Shown: positions 10,455-20,816, counted from the stretch's first letter. The stretch is DNA of 64,000 nucleotides from Neorhizobium sp. (GCA_028283725.1 JAPWKC010000003.1:744001-808000); one strand, 5' to 3'. The notes: a model not told the origin generated them from the sequence alone. Translations and numbers: made by a program.

Positions 10455-10979
10455 TCAGCTCGGGTCAAAATCGGTGTCGGTCACGGCGATATTGGGGTCG
10501 CGGCCGCGCATCTTTCGCAGGAAAAGCTGTACGCCCTGCCGCATTTCGGGGGTGAGATCCGCCATCGCCTGGCCGATACGCCGCGATTGCGGCTCGCACA
10601 GGGCAAGCGCCAGCTCGCGGCCGGCAAGCGTGGGATAAAGCCGCCGCTGCCGGCGATCCTTGGCGCCCGCCATCTGGCGGATATAGCCCGTCTCGATCAG
10701 CTGTTTCAAAACGCGTGCGAGGCTCTGCTTGGTGATCTGCAACGTATCGAGAAGGTCGGCAACCATCATGCCGGGATTGCGGGAGACGAAATAGACGACC
10801 CGGTGATGCGCCCGCCCCATGCCGATCGTCGCCAGAATGGCATCCGGATCCGAAACGAAATCGCGATAGGCAAAAAAGAAGCATTCGATCGTCTCGAAGT
10901 CGATCTGCGCCTCATCCACCGCCGGCATTGCCGGCTGCACAACCTTCTTGACGGCTTTGGCCGTCGATACAGGCGACAC
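10455..10979 (-). CDS. petP: PetP-like MarR-family regulator
   Basis: MarR-type protein of about 174 residues. I place the start at the GTG at 10979 because AAGGA lies about 8 bases upstream; a longer frame reaches 11075 but that extension lacks conservation features. The conserved core includes IECFFFAYRDFVSDPDAI, ITKQSLARVLKQLIETGYI (recognition helix) and a wing with KDRRQRRLYPT. It is upstream of petR with a gap of about 130 bases, as in other petP-petR loci. Ligand and targets are unknown. Confidence 0.82.
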   Translation of the reverse strand: MSPVSTAKAVKKVVQPAMPAVDEAQIDFETIECFFFAYRDFVSDPDAILATIGMGRAHHRVVYFVSRNPGMMVADLLDTLQITKQSLARVLKQLIETGYIRQMAGAKDRRQRRLYPTLAGRELALALCEPQSRRIGQAMADLTPEMRQGVQLFLRKMRGRDPNIAVTDTDFDPS

Positions 10980-11262
10980 TGGTCGTTCCTTTCTCCGCTT
11001 CTGCTCCAAACCGCCGTCCGATCCAAGACGAAACGTGTCGAAGCAGTCCAACCCCAGGACGGTGATAAAGGGCAAGTGCCTCTTCGATCAACAGGATTCC
11101 GCCGGATTGCGGCAAACCGGACCGGTGTTTTGCAGAATTCACCGGCGCGGCGGCCGCGCCATCGCGCCGCCGGGCTCAAGGTGCCGCACTGGCGCAGGCG
11201 GGCCATGGAACCTTTTTGCTCCGGCAATCATTTACAGAGCCAGAAGCAGACGGGAGAAAACA

Positions 11263-11457
11263 ATGTCCGCCATTACATTCGAAGCCATGCCGCCGATCAA
11301 AGCCCAAACGGAACGTGGCGCCCGTCACCCGCTCCATTCGGTGTTCGTCACCGTCCTGACGGTCAAGCTTCTTGTGGCGGCCGTGCTCGTTGCCACGGTC
11401 TCGCTTGCGCCGCCGGTTTCCGGTGAACACAGCTACGTCACCATGGCCTCCAGATAA
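11263..11457 (+). CDS. Small single-pass membrane protein, hypothetical
   Basis: A 64-codon frame with GGGAG 8 bases before the ATG. The protein has a polar N-terminus (about 25 residues) followed by a hydrophobic stretch FVTVLTVKLLVAAVLVATV that can span the membrane once, then a short polar tail. I do not recognise a family. It is divergent from petP. The good ribosome-binding site and membrane span support it; the lack of a recognised relative keeps confidence moderate. Confidence 0.5.
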   Translation: MSAITFEAMPPIKAQTERGARHPLHSVFVTVLTVKLLVAAVLVATVSLAPPVSGEHSYVTMASR

Positions 11458-11622
11458 TATTGCCGACGCGTCCTGCCATCCAAGCGATGGCATCTCCTGA
11501 CACCCTCATGCCTCGGCCGATCATCGCAGCGATCCATGCAATCGCGTCTGGCGCGTTTTGGGGCTGAATTTCGAAACAATCGGCTCTATAACCCGGCTCG
11601 ACAACCAACACGCCGAGGCATC

Positions 11623-12270
11623 ATGAGCAAGCTCCAGGCCGGCATTATCCCGGTCACGCCCTTCCAGCAGAATTGCACCATCCTGTTTGACGAGGACACG
11701 CGTCTCGGCGTGATCGTCGATCCCGGTGGCGACGTGTCGACGATCGTCGAGACCGTCAGGGGCAATCACATCACCCCCGTCGAAATCTGGATCACCCATG
11801 GCCATATCGACCATGCGGGCGGCGCGGACGAATTGCGCGACATTTTAGGCGTGCCGGTGGCCGGGCCTCACATTCTGGACGAGCCGCTTTTGCAGCAGCT
11901 GGAAAACCAGGCAAAAATGTTCGGTGTCGAGATGGTGGTGCGCAATCTCGTGCCCGACCGCTATCTCGAAGAGGGCGACACGCTCTCCTTCGGCGGCCAT
12001 GACTTCAATGTTCTGTTCTGCCCCGGCCATTCGCCGGGCCATGTCGTCTTCTACAACGAGGCGCAGCGTTTCGCCCATGTCGGCGACGTGCTTTTCAACG
12101 GTTCCGTCGGGCGCACCGATCTTCCGGGGGGCGATCACGAGACGCTGATCGCCTCGATCCGCGACAAGCTTCTGCCGCTCGGCGACGAGGTGGGTTTCAT
12201 CTGCGGCCATGGACCTGGCAGCCGGATCGGCGACGAGCGCCGCAGCAATCCTTATCTGCGCGGCATCTGA
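11623..12270 (+). CDS. MBL-fold metallo-hydrolase (glyoxalase II-like)
   Basis: 215-residue cytoplasmic hydrolase of the metallo-beta-lactamase fold, YcbL/glyoxalase II-like. Metal ligands are visible in HGHIDHAGG, CPGHSPGHVVF, GDVLFNGSVGRTDL and the C-terminal ICGHGPGS. The start at 11623 is preceded by GAGG; the in-frame start at 11536 lacks family features. Likely substrates are thioesters or related hydroxyacyl compounds, which the sequence does not settle. Confidence 0.9.
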   Translation: MSKLQAGIIPVTPFQQNCTILFDEDTRLGVIVDPGGDVSTIVETVRGNHITPVEIWITHGHIDHAGGADELRDILGVPVAGPHILDEPLLQQLENQAKMFGVEMVVRNLVPDRYLEEGDTLSFGGHDFNVLFCPGHSPGHVVFYNEAQRFAHVGDVLFNGSVGRTDLPGGDHETLIASIRDKLLPLGDEVGFICGHGPGSRIGDERRSNPYLRGI

Positions 12271-12439
12271 TCACCTGCCAGCAGGCGCCCGCGCGGCCTG
12301 GATCGAGGCGCGGTACGGTTCAACGCCGGCAGCGCCGCATAGGCAACCCGTTACGACCCTTTACGACCCGTGGCGGCCGGTGAGAAGGTGGCACGGTGCA
12401 GGTGGCAGGCAGTGCCGCCGCATACGGTGGATCAGCCAT

Positions 12440-12466
12440 AAAAAAACCCGGCATTCCTGCCGGGCT
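12440..12466 (-). terminator. Rho-independent terminator of the cold-shock gene
   Basis: On the minus strand a CCCGGCA/TGCCGGG stem (12447-12453 with 12458-12464) is followed by a run of seven T. It lies about 35 bases beyond the csp stop. Confidence 0.88.
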
Positions 12467-12498
12467 TCAACTGGGTCACGATCCCTTGCGGGACGAGA

Positions 12499-12714
12499 TC
12501 AGCCGGAAATCTGCAGGTTGACGGCCTTGGGGCCCTTACCGCGACGATCCGGTTCGGTGTCGAAGCTTACCTTCTGGTTTTCAGAAAGACCGTTCAGGCC
12601 GGAAGCCTGGACAGCAGAGATGTGGACAAAGATATCGGCGCCGCCGTTATCCGGCTTGATGAAGCCGAAGCCCTTGTCGGTGTTGAAGAATTTTACAGTG
12701 CCAGTTTCGGCCAT
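12499..12714 (-). CDS. Cold-shock protein (CspA family)
   Basis: 71-residue single cold-shock domain, an RNA/ssDNA chaperone. RNP1 (KGFGFIKP, residues 14-21) and RNP2 (IFVHISA, 28-34) are present. The ATG is preceded by AAGGA about 7 bases upstream, and a strong terminator follows, so it is monocistronic. The roughly 700 bases upstream are gene-free and probably include a long regulatory 5' leader as in other csp genes. Confidence 0.95.
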   Translation of the reverse strand: MAETGTVKFFNTDKGFGFIKPDNGGADIFVHISAVQASGLNGLSENQKVSFDTEPDRRGKGPKAVNLQISG

Positions 12715-14649
<1,935 letters not shown>

Positions 14650-14670
14650 GGCCGACCCTCTCTACAATCG

Positions 14671-14699
14671 AAAAGCCCGCCGGAGACGGCGGGCTTTTT
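14671..14699 (+). terminator. Rho-independent terminator after aatA
   Basis: A perfect stem AAAAGCCCGCCG/CGGCGGGCTTTT with a GAGA loop ends in TTTTT. Confidence 0.92.
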
Positions 14700-14715
14700 G
14701 TGATTTATGCTCATA

Positions 14716-14750
14716 TTGACGTTTTCGGGCACCGGATCTACATTCCGGTG
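14716..14750 (+). promoter_or_regulatory. Promoter and operator of the Phd/PIN toxin-antitoxin pair; probably leaderless
   Basis: TTGACG (14716-14721) and TACATT (14739-14744) are exactly 17 bases apart. A perfect 6-bp inverted repeat CACCGG (14730-14735)/CCGGTG (14745-14750) brackets the -10 box and ends at the base before the ATG. The expected transcription start falls at about the ATG itself, and no Shine-Dalgarno is seen, so a leaderless mRNA repressed by the antitoxin is likely. Confidence 0.65.
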
Positions 14751-15041
14751 ATGAAAACCGTGTCGATCCAGGACGCGCAGCAGCGCTTCGACGAACTTGC
14801 CCGCGATGTGGAGCAAGGCGAGACCGTAACCGTGACGCGTGACGGCAAGCCGGTTTTCGATCTGGTGCCGCGGGATGAGGCGGCCGATGCCATTCAGGGC
14901 GAGCCGAAAAAGCGCGGCATCGACTGGGAAGCCGGTGAAGCATATTTGAGGGCCAGGGGGATTGTGAGAGTGGAGGGGTTCATCGCCGACGACTTCGATG
15001 ATCCCTTGCCAGAAGATTTTCTCTTGAGACCGTTGCCTTGA
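14751..15041 (+). CDS. Phd/YefM-family antitoxin
   Basis: 96-residue antitoxin with a Phd/YefM N-terminal DNA-binding part (KTVSIQDAQQRFDELARDVE, then GETVTVTRDGKPVFDLVP) and an acidic C-terminal tail (DDFDDPLPEDFLL) that should wrap the toxin. The ATG at 14751 is preferred to one at 14707 because the family begins here and promoter elements end just before it. The stop is directly followed by the toxin ATG with no spacer, indicating coupling. Confidence 0.88.
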   Translation: MKTVSIQDAQQRFDELARDVEQGETVTVTRDGKPVFDLVPRDEAADAIQGEPKKRGIDWEAGEAYLRARGIVRVEGFIADDFDDPLPEDFLLRPLP

Positions 15042-15428
15042 ATGCGGCTTTTGCTCGACACCCATTTTGTGCTTGCAGGTGTCAATCAGGAGATGAGCAC
15101 CAGATACCCCGATTTCGACAGGCTCCTCGATAGCGGGGTCGCCGAGAGTTTCGTCAGCGTCGTCAGTCTCTGGGAGATCGCTATCAAGGCGCGGTTGGGC
15201 AAGCTTGTTCCACGCCTGCCCGTCGAGCAGATCCCTGACTATCTCCACACGGCACATTTTCAGATCATCACGATCACCGTTCCGCATGTCATTGCTGTGG
15301 CAAAGCCGGAACCGCCGACGCGCGATCCGTTCGACCGGCTCCTGCTGGCCCAATGCCAGTTCGAGACGATGCAGCTCGTCACCGTCGACCGGGCGCTTGC
15401 CGGCCATCCGCTGGCCTTCCGGCCATAG
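15042..15428 (+). CDS. PIN-domain toxin (VapC-like ribonuclease)
   Basis: 128-residue PIN-domain protein, the likely RNase toxin of the pair. Acidic metal-binding residues appear at D6 (LLLDTHFVL), E in SLWEIAIKARLGKL and D in RDPFDRLLLAQC, with VDRAL near the end. It is of the subgroup usually paired with Phd-type antitoxins. It starts right at the antitoxin stop. It converges with the sugar dehydrogenase gene. Confidence 0.88.
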   Translation: MRLLLDTHFVLAGVNQEMSTRYPDFDRLLDSGVAESFVSVVSLWEIAIKARLGKLVPRLPVEQIPDYLHTAHFQIITITVPHVIAVAKPEPPTRDPFDRLLLAQCQFETMQLVTVDRALAGHPLAFRP

Positions 15429-15441
15429 CGGCGGGCCGTTC

Positions 15442-16755
15442 CTATGTGCGTGTCAGGCGCACGATGGTCGAGGCGCCGCCGCGGCTTTCCGTGACAGCGT
15501 AAACGGCGCCATCGGGTCCCACCTTGACGTCGCGGACACGGGCGCCGAGCGAGATACGCTCTTCCGACAGGACCTTGTCATCCTTCATGTGCACGACGAC
15601 GACGCCTTGCGCGACGAGCCCGCCGATCAGGAAGGCACCCTTCCATTCAGGAATGAGATTGCCGTCGTAATAGGCCATGCCGGAAGGGGCGATGACCGGA
15701 TCCCAGTAATAGACCGGCTGTTCGGTCTTTTGCAGCGCGGTGATCCCGCGGCCGATCGGGGCGCCGGAATAGTCGATGCCGTAGGTCACTTCCGGCCAGC
15801 CGTAATTCTTGCCGGCTTGCGGCCGGTTCAGCTCGTCGCCGCCGCGCGGGCCGTGTTCGACGGTCCAGAACCGGCCTTCGCCGTCAATGGTTGCGGCCTG
15901 GAGGTTGCGATGGCCGTAGGACCAGATTTCCGGTCGTGCGCCTGTCGTGCCGATGAAGGGATTGCCGGGCCAGGGTTTTCCGTCCTGCGTGATGCGAAAG
16001 GTCTTGCCGAGACCGCTCGATATGTCCTGCGCCTGCACGCGCGGCTCCGGCGACGAACGCTCGCCGACCGTCACATAGAGTTCGCCTTCACGGCCGAAGG
16101 CGAGGCGGGAGCCGAAATGATTGCGGCCGTCATAGCTCGGCATCTGGCGGAAGATGATTTTCAGGTTTTCAAGCCTGCCGGCGCCATTGCCGTCGGCGAC
16201 CAGTCTGGCGGAGGCGACCGAGGTGCCGTTGCCATCCTGCCGCGGCTCGGCAAAGGAGAAGAAGATCATCCCCGATGTGGCATAGTCGGGCGCAAGCGCC
16301 ACATCGAGCAGGCCGCCCTGGCCGTCGGACATGACTTTCGGTACGCCCGAGATCGCCGGGCCGGGTTTGCCTTGTCTGTCGATAATGTGCATGGCGCCCT
16401 GTTTTGCCGTCACCAGCATGCGCCCGTCCGGCAGGAACTCCATGGACCAGAGCTGCGGCAGATCCCTGGCGACGACGCTTGCCGCGATATGGGGCATGTC
16501 CGCCGGCTGCGGCGCACGGGTCTGGCCTGCAAAGGCGGGTTTCTGATCGGGCGCATTGGCGGGCCGGGTTTCTGCCGGTTTCGTGCCGGCCGCCTGCTGG
16601 GCAAGCGCCGGCGAGGCGATGATCGCCGGGAAAAGCAGCGACGCGACGAGGCGGATAGGGCGGGATGCCTTGCCTGCCTGCCGGCCGGGGCAGCAGGGCT
16701 TTGCGGCGCCGGACATGGTTTTGGACAATGCAGGGCGGAGAGGACGTTGGCGCAT
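15442..16755 (-). CDS. Exported PQQ-dependent sugar dehydrogenase (GSDH family)
   Basis: Soluble periplasmic beta-propeller dehydrogenase of the GSDH/YliI type, oxidising aldose sugars with PQQ. I start it at 16755, which follows AAGGGAAACC and gives about 437 residues beginning with a basic stretch and a signal peptide (RLVASLLFPAIIASPALA, cleavage near AQQ). Family features are LPQLWSMEFLPDGRMLVT, EHGPRGGDELN, GKNYGWPEVTYG and YYWDPVIAPSGMAYY. The extra in-frame 56 codons upstream are Arg-rich and unlikely to be translated. Confidence 0.88.
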   Translation of the reverse strand: MRQRPLRPALSKTMSGAAKPCCPGRQAGKASRPIRLVASLLFPAIIASPALAQQAAGTKPAETRPANAPDQKPAFAGQTRAPQPADMPHIAASVVARDLPQLWSMEFLPDGRMLVTAKQGAMHIIDRQGKPGPAISGVPKVMSDGQGGLLDVALAPDYATSGMIFFSFAEPRQDGNGTSVASARLVADGNGAGRLENLKIIFRQMPSYDGRNHFGSRLAFGREGELYVTVGERSSPEPRVQAQDISSGLGKTFRITQDGKPWPGNPFIGTTGARPEIWSYGHRNLQAATIDGEGRFWTVEHGPRGGDELNRPQAGKNYGWPEVTYGIDYSGAPIGRGITALQKTEQPVYYWDPVIAPSGMAYYDGNLIPEWKGAFLIGGLVAQGVVVVHMKDDKVLSEERISLGARVRDVKVGPDGAVYAVTESRGGASTIVRLTRT

Positions 16756-16867
16756 CAGTCTGGTTTCCCTTCGATGTGTCTCGCAGCGGTCCTGCCGCGG
16801 CCGGGTTTTGCCCGGAGTGCTGATCGTTCGTTCGTCCGATTGGCCTTCGCCGCGGCGCGCCGCGCGA

Positions 16868-16895
16868 TTGAAAGATCGAACCCTCTTTCTATCTA
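16868..16895 (+). promoter_or_regulatory. Promoter for a candidate sRNA
   Basis: TTGAAA (16868-16873), 16-base spacer, TATCTA (16890-16895) on the plus strand. No plus-strand gene follows before the terminator at 16997-17042, so the likely product is a short RNA. Confidence 0.45.
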
Positions 16896-16901
16896 GGGCG
16901 A

Positions 16902-17042
16902 CACCGTTGGGGATGCCGCACACGGCGCGTTCAAGTTTACTTTATCGCCGCATGGTTGAAATTCGACTTGAGGATCTGATTCAAGTGCTTGCCAGGATGA
17001 TTCCGGAAGGCGGCGCAAGCCGCTGTTCCGGAATCATTTTTT
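16902..17042 (+). ncRNA. Candidate small RNA with its own promoter and terminator
   Basis: Between two minus-strand genes lies a plus-strand unit of about 140 nt. It has a promoter ending at 16895, an internal hairpin ACTTGA/TCAAGT (about 16967-16987), and a strong terminator-like hairpin with arms ATGATTCCGGAA and TTCCGGAATCAT around an inner GGCGGC..GCCGC stem (about 16997-17035), followed by TTTTTT. The T-run is on the plus strand, so the hairpin does not end either flanking minus-strand gene. I do not recognise the RNA. Confidence 0.45.
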
Positions 17043-17059
17043 GGCATCGCGCGGGTTCG

Positions 17060-18334
17060 TCAGAGGCCGATCATGGTGAGCATGACGAATGTGGCGAAGA
17101 GCACGAAATGGGTCATGCCCTCGATCGCATTGGTCTGGCCGTCATTGAGGTTGATCGCCGCGACGACGAGCGTGATCGCCGCCATCACCGTCTGTACCGG
17201 GGTCATCGCCATGATGAAGGGCTGGCCGGTATAAAGTGCGATGCCTTCCATGACGGGCACCGTCAGGATGACCGTCGAGAGCGATGCGCCCATGGCGATA
17301 TTGACCACCGACTGCATGCGGTTTTTCAGCGCCGCACGCATCGCGGTCAGGATTTCGGGGGCGGCGGAAATCGCCGCGACGACGACGGCCGTCAGGGCCG
17401 GCGGGGCACCGGAGCCTTCAAGCCCGCTGTCGAGAAAGGCCGACATGAATTCGGCAAGAAAGCCGATGATCAGGACGCCGATGAGAATGATCGTGATCGA
17501 CAAGCCGGCGGGTTCGCTGCCGGTATCCGCTTCTGCCACCGGGGCGGACCGAGACGTCTTTGCGCCCTTGGCATCCTGGGCGGCCTGGGCATTCTGGGCA
17601 GTCCGGACGCTCGGGGCAGTGTTGAGGCCCTGAGCGGTCGGGGCATCGTTCGCGGTCGCCTGCGGTGTTGGCGCCGATTGTCTGGGGGCTGCCGGGTCTG
17701 CTGGCGCCGGGGCGCCGGTTGCCGTCTTCGGCGTGCGCGGGTAGCTGTAGGAGAAGAAATAGCTGTGCGGGCCGACCTGCATCTTCAGGAAGACGCCGTA
17801 GAGCGCCACCATCGCGACGATGGTGAACATCGAATAATAACGCCAGCGATCATCGGGCACGAATTCCGGCACGATCATCGAAATGCCCATGGCCGTCAAA
17901 ATCATCACGCTATAGGTGCGGCTGGAATCGTCGTTATAGGGTTGTTCGCCATGGCGCAGGCCGCCGAGGAGCGCGGCAAGCCCGATGATGCCGTTGATAT
18001 CCAGCATGACGGCCGAATAGATCGTGTCGCGCACCAGCGTCGGCGAGGAGGACGAGCCCATCATGATCGCCAGGATCAGCACTTCGACGGCAACGGCAGA
18101 CAGGGTCAGGATCATCGTGCCATAGGGATCGCCCACCTTGTGGGCCAGCACTTCGGCGTGATGGGCGACGCGGGTGGACGCGAGCACGATCACGGCGACG
18201 AAAACGGCCGCCGCGATGAGGGACATGGGCTTGCCCGCCTCCAGCACGCTGTGCTCGAAGAGATAGCCGAGGACGACGAAGACGACGGCGACAAGAAGGG
18301 AGGCTTCCTGCCTGAGAATGGCGGGCAAGTTCAA
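17060..18334 (-). CDS. ChaA-type cation/proton antiporter (CaCA family)
   Basis: 424-residue inner-membrane protein with two hydrophobic halves, resembling ChaA (Ca2+/Na+/K+ : H+ antiport). The signature GDPYGTMILTLSAVAVEVLI (about 68-87) contains the acidic ion-binding residue, and the second repeat has SAAPEILTAMRAALKNRMQS. The central cytoplasmic linker (about residues 205-275) is Ala/Pro/Thr/Gln-rich with degenerate repeats such as TAQNAQAAQDAK and looks expanded. The start MNLPAILRQE is the first in frame. A short tandem repeat lies just upstream. Confidence 0.87.
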   Translation of the reverse strand: MNLPAILRQEASLLVAVVFVVLGYLFEHSVLEAGKPMSLIAAAVFVAVIVLASTRVAHHAEVLAHKVGDPYGTMILTLSAVAVEVLILAIMMGSSSSPTLVRDTIYSAVMLDINGIIGLAALLGGLRHGEQPYNDDSSRTYSVMILTAMGISMIVPEFVPDDRWRYYSMFTIVAMVALYGVFLKMQVGPHSYFFSYSYPRTPKTATGAPAPADPAAPRQSAPTPQATANDAPTAQGLNTAPSVRTAQNAQAAQDAKGAKTSRSAPVAEADTGSEPAGLSITIILIGVLIIGFLAEFMSAFLDSGLEGSGAPPALTAVVVAAISAAPEILTAMRAALKNRMQSVVNIAMGASLSTVILTVPVMEGIALYTGQPFIMAMTPVQTVMAAITLVVAAINLNDGQTNAIEGMTHFVLFATFVMLTMIGL

Positions 18335-18367
18335 CGCTCGGTTACTCCTGAAATAGGCAATGTCTTA

Positions 18368-18418
18368 GAACTGGGTTGGGAACTGGGTTGGAAACTGGGG
18401 TTTGGAACTGGTTATAAT
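18368..18418. repeat. Degenerate 11-13-bp tandem repeat running into a TATAAT box
   Basis: About four copies of a GAACTGGGTTG-like unit occupy 18368-18412 and end at TATAAT (18413-18418) on the plus strand. A TTGGAA lies 19 bases upstream of that box, longer than ideal. This may be the promoter region of the DUF2188 gene, whose start is about 200 bases on. Confidence 0.6.
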
Positions 18419-18624
18419 CGCGAAGCTTTATGGAGCCACCATGTAACGCGTTCCCGTCGCGCATCAAGCGATCCTGCCACAATTGCGACAGTTTGCGGTT
18501 CTTCGGCTTTGATGACATTATCCCGATATGGCCGGGAACCGAGCGGTGCCCCTCTCGCTTATCTGGAGCGCTGCCGGCGGACATGATTTCGTCCGTGCGG
18601 CCGATAAAAAGAAAGAGGAGCACG

Positions 18625-18888
18625 ATGACCAAGGTTGTCTATAAAGTAGTGCCGCATGACGGCGGCTGGGCCTACCGGCTGGGCGATGTCTATTCGGAAA
18701 CCTTCCCCACCCATTCGGACGCGCTTCAGGCAGCGCGCATCGTGGCGGCCGAGCAGCAGGTCGGCGGCGAGCCGGAAGAGATCAGCTGGCAGGACGAACG
18801 CGGCATCTGGCACACCGAATACAGCGATGGCGGCGACCGGCCGGAAGCCGATGTCGAGGATGGCGATCAGGGCGTGACCACGCATTGA
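18625..18888 (+). CDS. DUF2188 domain-containing protein
   Basis: 87-residue small protein; residues 1-60 match the DUF2188 pattern (VVYKVVPHDGGWAYRLGDVY, then TFPTHSDALQAARIVAAEQQ). The tail is acidic. GAGGAG lies 5 bases before the ATG at 18625, a strong ribosome-binding site, so longer upstream frames are rejected. The function of the domain is unknown. Confidence 0.85.
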   Translation: MTKVVYKVVPHDGGWAYRLGDVYSETFPTHSDALQAARIVAAEQQVGGEPEEISWQDERGIWHTEYSDGGDRPEADVEDGDQGVTTH

Positions 18889-19073
18889 ACAGATTGGGTC
18901 GAGGACGGTCGGTTTAAGGCTGCCGGTCGAGGATTTCCGTTACGGGCCGCGCCCGCCGCGACGACAGGTTCGGCGTGATCTTGCCGCGCTCGCCAGATCT
19001 CCGCCTCGGGCGATGACGCCGGCGGTCTTCGAGATCAAGGGAAATCCCTTGCAATCCGGGCATGTCTGAACGA

Positions 19074-19108
19074 GATGGACCCGGCCAGTCGGGCGGGCCG
19101 GGTCCATC
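19074..19108. terminator. Strong hairpin between DUF2188 gene and old yellow enzyme gene
   Basis: A perfect 13-bp inverted repeat (19074-19086 with 19096-19108, GATGGACCCGGCC and its complement) sits 37 bases beyond the minus-strand OYE stop. No T-tract follows on the minus strand; on the plus strand only GTTATCATT follows. It may block both convergent transcripts. Confidence 0.55.
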
Positions 19109-19144
19109 GTTATCATTGTATCGCGTGCGGCATGCCGGATGCGA

Positions 19145-20266
19145 TCAGGCGACCGCTTCCAACGACGGGTAATCCGTATAGCCCTTGGCGCCGCCGCCAT
19201 AGAGCGTGGTGGCGTCGAGCGCGTTCAGCGCCGCACCGGTGCGAAGGCGTTCGACGAGGTCGGGGTTGGCGATGAAGGGACGGCCAAAGGCCACCGCATC
19301 GGCATAGCCCGTCTCGATGGCCTTTTCGGCCGATGCCTTGTCGTAACCGTTGTTGACCAGCCAGCCGCCGGTGCCGCCTGCCTTGCTATAGACGTCCTTC
19401 AGCTGGTGATAATCGAAGGGCTTTCCTCCCTGGGTATAATCACGGTCGCCGCCGGTCGCGCCTTCGATGACGTGGATGAAGGACAGGCGGCGTGCGCCGA
19501 GCTTCTCGATCAGGTAGTCGAAGAGCGGCTGCGGATCTTCCTCGGTGATGTTGTTGGCGGGCGTTACCGGCGAAAGCCGGATGCCGGTGCGGCCGGCGCC
19601 GATCTCTTTCGCCACCGCATCCACCACTTCAAGCGCGAAACGGGCGCGGTTTTCGATCGAGCCGCCATATTCGTCGGTCCGGGTATTGGCGCCGGTCTTC
19701 AGGAACTGGTCGATCAGATAGCCGTTGGCGCCATGGATCTCGACGCCGTCGAAGCCGGCTTCGATCGCCGCGCGTGCGCCCCTGGCGTAATCAGCGACGA
19801 TGCCGGCGATTTCGCCATGTTCGAGCGCGCGCGACGGGGATGTCTCGACGAAGGCACCGGAGCCATCCTCATTGAGGATATAGGTCTTGCCGCCGGCCGG
19901 AATGGCGGAGGGCGCAACAGGAGCCTTGCCATCCGGCTGTAGCGACACGTGGCTGACGCGGCCGACATGCCAGATCTGGGTGACGATCGCGCCGCCGCGC
20001 GCGTGGACGGCGTCCGTCACCTTCTTCCATCCTTCGATCGCTTCGGGAAGATAGAGGCCCGGCACATCGGCATAGCCCTGGCCCTGCTGGGTGACGGGCG
20101 TGCCCTCGGTGACGATCAGGCCGGCATCGGCACGCTGCTCGTAATAGGTGACGTTGAGATTGTTCGGCACGGCCTTCGGCGAGCGGTTGCGCGTCAAAGG
20201 CGCCATGACGACGCGGTTCTTCAGCGCGATGTCGCCGAATGTGACGGGGTCGAAGAGATTAGGCAT
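19145..20266 (-). CDS. Alkene reductase, old yellow enzyme family
   Basis: 373-residue FMN-dependent NAD(P)H oxidoreductase like NemA, reducing activated C=C bonds and nitro compounds. Substrate-binding H178/N181 and Y183 are seen in HGANGYLIDQF; the N-terminal LFDPVTFGDIALKNRVVMAPLTR is typical, as is AFGRPFIANPDL near the C-terminus. It lies 81 bases downstream of an ArsR-type regulator on the same strand, which probably controls it. Confidence 0.93.
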   Translation of the reverse strand: MPNLFDPVTFGDIALKNRVVMAPLTRNRSPKAVPNNLNVTYYEQRADAGLIVTEGTPVTQQGQGYADVPGLYLPEAIEGWKKVTDAVHARGGAIVTQIWHVGRVSHVSLQPDGKAPVAPSAIPAGGKTYILNEDGSGAFVETSPSRALEHGEIAGIVADYARGARAAIEAGFDGVEIHGANGYLIDQFLKTGANTRTDEYGGSIENRARFALEVVDAVAKEIGAGRTGIRLSPVTPANNITEEDPQPLFDYLIEKLGARRLSFIHVIEGATGGDRDYTQGGKPFDYHQLKDVYSKAGGTGGWLVNNGYDKASAEKAIETGYADAVAFGRPFIANPDLVERLRTGAALNALDATTLYGGGAKGYTDYPSLEAVA

Positions 20267-20347
20267 CGGTGATGTCCTTTTGTCTGGGAGAGAGCTTTCC
20301 GATTGGACTCTCGGGGTTGGATATCGTGACGGGAATGTGTGCCGGTC

Positions 20348-20644
20348 TCAGAGCGAAGACCTGAGCGCCTCGACGAAGGCGCCGATCGCCTCTTCGTCGC
20401 GGCTGTAGAAGGCCCATTGGCCGACCCGGCGGCTCCTGATCAGACCGGTCTTTTCCAGCGTGGCCAGATGCGCCGACACCGTCGATTGCGACAGGCCGCA
20501 GCGCTTCTCGAACTGGCCGGCGCAGACCCCCATGTCGAGCGGATGGGCCTGATCGGAAAAATGCGTCTCGGGCTCCTTCATCCAGTCGAGAAATTCCATC
20601 CGGACCGGGTGGGCGAGGGCTTTGAGAATGTCGGTCTTTTCCAT
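20348..20644 (-). CDS. ArsR-family transcriptional regulator
   Basis: 98-residue winged-helix repressor. The helix-turn-helix reads CGLSQSTVSAHLATLEKTGLI and the wing SRRVGQWAFYSRDE. Two cysteines (C41 and C49) could act in redox or electrophile sensing, which would suit control of an ene-reductase; that is inference. It heads a two-gene unit with the old yellow enzyme. In S. meliloti, as I recall, an ArsR-type gene occupies the same position beside the AbcR RNAs. Confidence 0.9.
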   Translation of the reverse strand: MEKTDILKALAHPVRMEFLDWMKEPETHFSDQAHPLDMGVCAGQFEKRCGLSQSTVSAHLATLEKTGLIRSRRVGQWAFYSRDEEAIGAFVEALRSSL

Positions 20645-20660
20645 GATCTCTCTGCATCGC

Positions 20661-20706
20661 TTAAATCGTCTCTGAACGATATATAGATCGACTGGTCACG
20701 ATTTAA
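20661..20706 (-). promoter_or_regulatory. Operator/promoter upstream of arsR-like gene
   Basis: Perfect 9-bp inverted repeat TTAAATCGT (20661-20669)/ACGATTTAA (20698-20706), plus a nested ATCGT-N6-ACGAT (20665-20680). On the minus strand TTTAAA and TATATA are spaced by about 16 bases inside it. This layout suggests autoregulation by the ArsR protein. Confidence 0.6.
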
Positions 20707-20816
20707 AGGAATGGCGTGCGTTTTTTGTTCGCGGTTGCGGAATAAATCACCGGTGCCGTGCCTGTGTTATGCGCAGTCGCCTGCGGTGCCGGACGAGCCG
20801 CGCCGGGCGGGCAGGC

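Noticed and set aside
18342-18632. 96-codon minus-strand frame over the tandem repeat upstream of the ChaA-type gene
   Set aside because: Low-complexity NPV-type repeats come from the DNA repeat; no ribosome-binding site and no conserved part.
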